Below, piece by piece: positions 60,892-64,000 of a DNA stretch of 64,000 bases (position 1 is its first letter; each line of letters begins with the position of its first letter). Source of the DNA: Micavibrio aeruginosavorus_D (GTDB lineage Bacteria; Pseudomonadota; Alphaproteobacteria; Micavibrionales; Micavibrionaceae); NCBI RefSeq assembly GCF_051245535.1, contig NZ_CP195303.1, forward strand, positions 1,302,001 through 1,366,000, given 5' to 3'. The position numbers and the translations under genes are program-made. The notes below the pieces were generated by a model, which was given only the letters and a program-made list of their open reading frames with translations, did no database searches and was not told the DNA's origin.

Positions 60892-61931
60892 TGAAACTCT
60901 CCCCTCGCCTCTCCCCTCTGGCCCATCGCCGTCTGCACCAATTCCGCGCCAACCGTCGCGGGTATGTCAGTTTCTGGATCTTCCTGACCCTGTTCATACT
61001 GGCCATGGCCGCGCCGATTTTAGCGAACGATAAACCGTTGCTGATCAAATATGATGGCGGGTTGTACACGCCCGTTTTGAAATCCTACCCCGAAACCACG
61101 TTCGGCGGTGATTTTGAAACCGAGGCCGATTACCGCGATGCCTTCGTCGCCGACCTGATCGCAAAGAAAGACGGCTGGATGATCTGGCCGCCCATTCGCT
61201 ATCACTACGACACGATCAATTACAACCTGCCCGTTCCGGCCCCGTCATACCCGACGCGCGACAATCTGCTGGGCACGGATGACCAAGGGCGCGACGTTGC
61301 CGCCCGTGTCATTTACGGCTTCCGCATTTCCGTCCTGTTCGGCCTGATCCTGACGATTGCCAGCTCGATCATCGGCGTCTTCGCCGGCGCGATGCAGGGG
61401 TATTACGGCGGCTGGCTCGACCTGATCATGCAGCGGATCATTGAAATCTGGTCCAGCATGCCCAGCCTTTATATCCTCATCATCTTCTCGGCCATGTTTG
61501 TGCCGGGGTTCTGGACGCTGCTGCTGATCCTGCTCGCCTTTTCATGGGTGTCGCTGGTCGATGTGGTGCGGGCGGAATTTTTGCGCGCGCGGAATTTTGA
61601 TTATGTGCGCGCGGCCAACGCGCTTGGCGTGTCCAACGGCACCATCATGCGCCGCCACGTCCTGCCCAACGCCATGGTCGCGACCATGACCATGATGCCG
61701 TTCATCCTGACCGGGTCGATCACGGCGCTGACCTCGCTCGACTTCCTCGGCCTCGGCCTGCCCCCCGGCTCGGCGTCGCTGGGCGAATTGCTGGCGCAGG
61801 GGAAAAACAACATCCAGGCTCCATGGCTGGGCCTGACCGCCTTTGTTACATTGGCGCTGATGCTATCGCTTTTGACTTTTATTGGTGAGGCCGTCCGCGA
61901 TGCGTTCGACCCGCGAAAGACGACTCTGTAA
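60891..61931 (+). CDS. yejE: Peptide ABC transporter permease YejE
   Basis: YejE is the partner permease of YejB. The 346-residue protein has the N-terminal RFRANRRGYVSFWIF-like segment (RLHQFRANRRGYVSFWIFLT), the YejE-type insert with YPTRDNLLGTDDQGRDVAAR, and the permease loop YVRAANALGVSNGTIMRRHV. The ATG at 60891 overlaps the yejB stop; a GTG one codon earlier is possible. It ends at DAFDPRKTTL, a usual YejE tail. The ATPase gene yejF, expected next, is absent. Confidence 0.9.
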   Translation: MKLSPRLSPLAHRRLHQFRANRRGYVSFWIFLTLFILAMAAPILANDKPLLIKYDGGLYTPVLKSYPETTFGGDFETEADYRDAFVADLIAKKDGWMIWPPIRYHYDTINYNLPVPAPSYPTRDNLLGTDDQGRDVAARVIYGFRISVLFGLILTIASSIIGVFAGAMQGYYGGWLDLIMQRIIEIWSSMPSLYILIIFSAMFVPGFWTLLLILLAFSWVSLVDVVRAEFLRARNFDYVRAANALGVSNGTIMRRHVLPNAMVATMTMMPFILTGSITALTSLDFLGLGLPPGSASLGELLAQGKNNIQAPWLGLTAFVTLALMLSLLTFIGEAVRDAFDPRKTTL

Positions 61932-62120
61932 AAACGCGATCATCCCATTGCGCGATCTATCCACAACGAGGCCGCAAAACAGCGCTAAAATACGCACCGT
62001 AAAACCCCGCCAAATCAGTCAGATGCAAGCGATCCCGCATCGCAGCACGTTTATCTGTTGTGATAAAAAAGAGCACTCTATAAATATCCCGGTCCGACAA
62101 GAAAACAACGGGGATCGATT

Positions 62121-62939
62121 ATGGAAACAAAAGACTCTTTCAACAATAGCGCCCAGACACCGCCCGCGCCCCTGCGTCTGACCGCCCGCTTTTCCCGTCC
62201 CGGCGATGAACAGATCGTGCGCGATTTCTACCACACCTTCAAACACGAATTTGTTGAAGAACGCGACCACGCCGTTCTGGACAAATACACACAAGACAAC
62301 CGCATCATCCTGTTTTTCGACAGAGACAATGCCAGCCTGTGCGCATCGTCTATCGCACTGAGCCACAATCTGAACGCACCCGCCAAAGGGCCTGTCAAAA
62401 AATCAACATGGACAGAAATCGGCGCGACACGCATTGCGCTGAAGGGCTTCAACCTGTCCCCGTTCATGGTCAGCGCCCAGATCATGCACGAAATGTTTAA
62501 ACGTCCGCCCGCACAATTCTTCTTCGCCGATATTTACAAAAAGAACACAACGGCCAGCGGCATCCTGAGCCAAGTCATCGGCTGGCACTTCTTTGAACCT
62601 GAGGACGATCTGTGGGACGCCAGCGAGCTGCGGCACGAAGACGGCCTGCTCGATTGGCTGCGTTGCACCACCCAGACCTTGCCGCAACAAGCGCGCCTGC
62701 TGCTGAAAACAATCGACAAGCCGAGCATCACAAACCGCACCACGGGCCAAGTCGCAAATATCGACCTGAGCGAAATGACCTGGCTGCGCGGGAAACGGGC
62801 CGCTTTGGAAAACATTGCAAACGGTACGGTCTCCACCATCCTGCTTGACCCGGCAGCCAACCAGAATGTCGGCTGGGCTGCAACGCAGTTCCCAAAACGC
62901 GCTGCGCCCCAAAAAGCCGGCCCGGCACCGCAACCATAA
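62121..62939 (+). CDS. Protein of unknown function, GNAT-like, paralogue 1
   Basis: I do not recognise a named family. The 272-residue protein has strand-helix order like acetyltransferases: LRLTARFSRPGDEQIVRDFY, IILFFDRDNASLCASSIALS, TEIGATRIALKGFNLSPFMV and FFADIYKKNTTASGILSQVI. The C-terminal part has LPQQARLLLKTIDK and LSEMTWLRGKRAALENIANG. It shares these blocks with the gene at 63083. The C-terminal tail is Pro/Ala-rich. A terminator follows. Possible role: a modifying enzyme of the GNAT fold, which is only a structural guess. Confidence 0.5.
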   Translation: METKDSFNNSAQTPPAPLRLTARFSRPGDEQIVRDFYHTFKHEFVEERDHAVLDKYTQDNRIILFFDRDNASLCASSIALSHNLNAPAKGPVKKSTWTEIGATRIALKGFNLSPFMVSAQIMHEMFKRPPAQFFFADIYKKNTTASGILSQVIGWHFFEPEDDLWDASELRHEDGLLDWLRCTTQTLPQQARLLLKTIDKPSITNRTTGQVANIDLSEMTWLRGKRAALENIANGTVSTILLDPAANQNVGWAATQFPKRAAPQKAGPAPQP

Positions 62940-62959
62940 TATTCGCATAATCAATACCG

Positions 62960-63001
62960 AAAGCGGCCCTTCGCCCCTGTGTGCGACGGGCCGCTTTTTT
63001 A
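62960..63001 (+). terminator. Terminator between the two paralogous unknown genes
   Basis: AAAGCGGCCC and GGGCCGCTTT form a 10-bp stem with an 18-base loop, followed by a T-run. Confidence 0.8.
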
Positions 63002-63082
63002 CACCCCCGAATCCCCCTATACTGAGCGCCATAAAAGACGAAGCGCGGAATAACCGCCCGTCAAAACAGGGAGGCATCAGCC

Positions 63083-63820
63083 ATGACACCATTACCGGGT
63101 AAACTGACACTCGAATTTTCGCGCGCGGCGGATCGTCCGCGGTTGATGCATATGTTCAACCCGGCGGTGAAGGGTGTATCGGACCCGAATGGGTTTGTGG
63201 CCCAACGCGAATCCTCCGTGATTGATCACGCCCTCGCCCGTGGCGGCGTGGTTTTCCTCAGTGATGAAAACGGCGAAGCCCAAACCGTCACCGCGACCTA
63301 TCACCTGCATGACAAAAACCAGAAACCATCCCAACGCCACCGTTATACCGAAGTGGGCACAACGCTGGCCCGCCTGCCGGGTTTTAACAGCGCGCGTCTG
63401 GCCATCACCGCGATGACGTTGAAGGAATGGTGGACCGCCGCCCCGCGCGAACGTTTCATCGCCGAAATTGATGTCGCCAACAGCGGGTCCCTGCACACAT
63501 TTTTCAACGGTCTGAAATGGAAACATGTGAAAGACAAGACGCGGGCGCAGGCCTTGCAAACGCTCTGCGATGAAGGGCTGGCCCCATCGGAACGCGGTAT
63601 GCCCGTCGAATGGTTTACCACCACCCCCGCCGTGCTGAAAAATCAGGCGCGCATCCTGCTTGATTTCATGGATCAGGGTGGATTGATCAATAAAAAATCC
63701 GGCACGCTGATTCCGGTCGATTTTTCTGCGCTGGACCATGTCGGTCTGACTCGCAAGCGGCTGGAGGCCATGGCCGCCGGAACGTTAAAACGGCGCGATT
63801 TATTGGCCATACAGCCGTGA
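63083..63820 (+). CDS. Protein of unknown function, GNAT-like, paralogue 2
   Basis: The 245-residue protein matches the preceding unknown block by block: LTLEFSRAADRPRLMHMFNP, GVVFLSDENGEAQTVTATYH, TEVGTTLARLPGFNSARLAI, FIAEIDVANSGSLHTFFNGL and QARILLDFMDQGGLINKKSG, ending LTRKRLEAMAAG. The two are strongly diverged tandem paralogues with separate promoters, since a terminator lies between them. GGAGG precedes the ATG. Function unknown. Confidence 0.5.
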   Translation: MTPLPGKLTLEFSRAADRPRLMHMFNPAVKGVSDPNGFVAQRESSVIDHALARGGVVFLSDENGEAQTVTATYHLHDKNQKPSQRHRYTEVGTTLARLPGFNSARLAITAMTLKEWWTAAPRERFIAEIDVANSGSLHTFFNGLKWKHVKDKTRAQALQTLCDEGLAPSERGMPVEWFTTTPAVLKNQARILLDFMDQGGLINKKSGTLIPVDFSALDHVGLTRKRLEAMAAGTLKRRDLLAIQP

Positions 63821-63896
63821 AACCCGCCCATTGGGGCTGGAAAACCGTTTCAAAAGGGCTATGATTGGTCCCATTCAATAGATATGGAGACCCCAA

Positions 63897-64000
63897 ATGC
63901 CCGTTTTGAACCGCGCCGCCGATATGAAGGACGAAATCGCCGCCCTGCGCCGTGAATTGCACCAAAATCCGCAAACCGCGTATGAGGAAGAATTTGCGTC
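63897..64000 (+). CDS. M20-family amidohydrolase, start only
   Basis: The first 34 codons are in the window. They read MPVLNRAADMKDEIAALRRE followed by LHQNPQTAYEEEF, which matches the N-terminus of M20/M40 amidohydrolases such as hippurate hydrolases (pattern RRELHQ-x-P-E-x-x-x-E-E). GGAG lies nine bases before the ATG. The zinc ligands lie outside the window, so activity cannot be judged. Confidence 0.75.
   Translation, partial: MPVLNRAADMKDEIAALRRELHQNPQTAYEEEFA

Overview
This window looks like chromosome from an alphaproteobacterium, moderately GC-rich, with a single polar-type flagellum under Caulobacter-style control. The evidence is the combination of ctrA, flbD, fliX, flbT, flaF, a CheL/FlgJ-type rod protein with an FlbY/FlgN-type partner, and a divergent fliX/flgI pair. 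A predatory Micavibrio-like lineage would fit the protein style and a secreted GH114 enzyme, but that placement is an inference I cannot test here.

Layout. 1-20660: fliM (cut by the window edge) and fliL on the minus strand, then flgF-flgG-flgA-flgH, a small secreted protein, dksA, fliX facing flgI, the rod/chaperone pair, fliK, flgD, flgE, two large flagellins, flbT, flaF and a FlaG-like gene. The flagellin neighbourhood is full of short palindromic dispersed repeats. 20661-35238: an AT-richer gap, then fliF-fliG-fliH-fliN-motA-flbD, a small lipoprotein, an OmpA-type lipoprotein, flhA, two DUF3137 membrane proteins, flhF and flhG. 35414-46844: a secreted unknown, a second FliK-like protein, a tandem GGDEF-like protein, fliJ and fliI, three translationally coupled ELM1-like (GT-B fold) paralogues, and ctrA. 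46930-64000: pgsA, pyrD, a TipF-like EAL protein, a yejA-type peptide-binding protein, kdsB, an O-antigen-ligase-like protein, a histidine phosphatase, a duplicated structured-RNA element, a secreted lectin-like protein, a secreted GH114-family enzyme, an M32 carboxypeptidase, yejB-yejE, two diverged paralogues of unknown role, and the start of an M20 peptidase.

How it works together. CtrA probably sits at the top: a perfect TTAA-N7-TTAA box lies upstream of the second flagellin. FlbD with FliX would drive the late genes through sigma-54; sequences with exact GG-N10-GC spacing lie upstream of flgF and flgI. FlbT probably controls flagellin mRNA, and FlhF, FlhG and the TipF-like protein probably set the pole and number of flagella. 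Not in the window: motB, fliP/Q/R, flhB, rpoN and yejF.

The most unusual item is a two-copy element (55421-55671 and 55825-56045) whose copies keep the same helices, one by a compensatory base-pair change. The first copy ends in its own strong terminator; the second runs into a secreted-protein gene. The tandem ELM1-like trio between fliI and ctrA is the next most notable.
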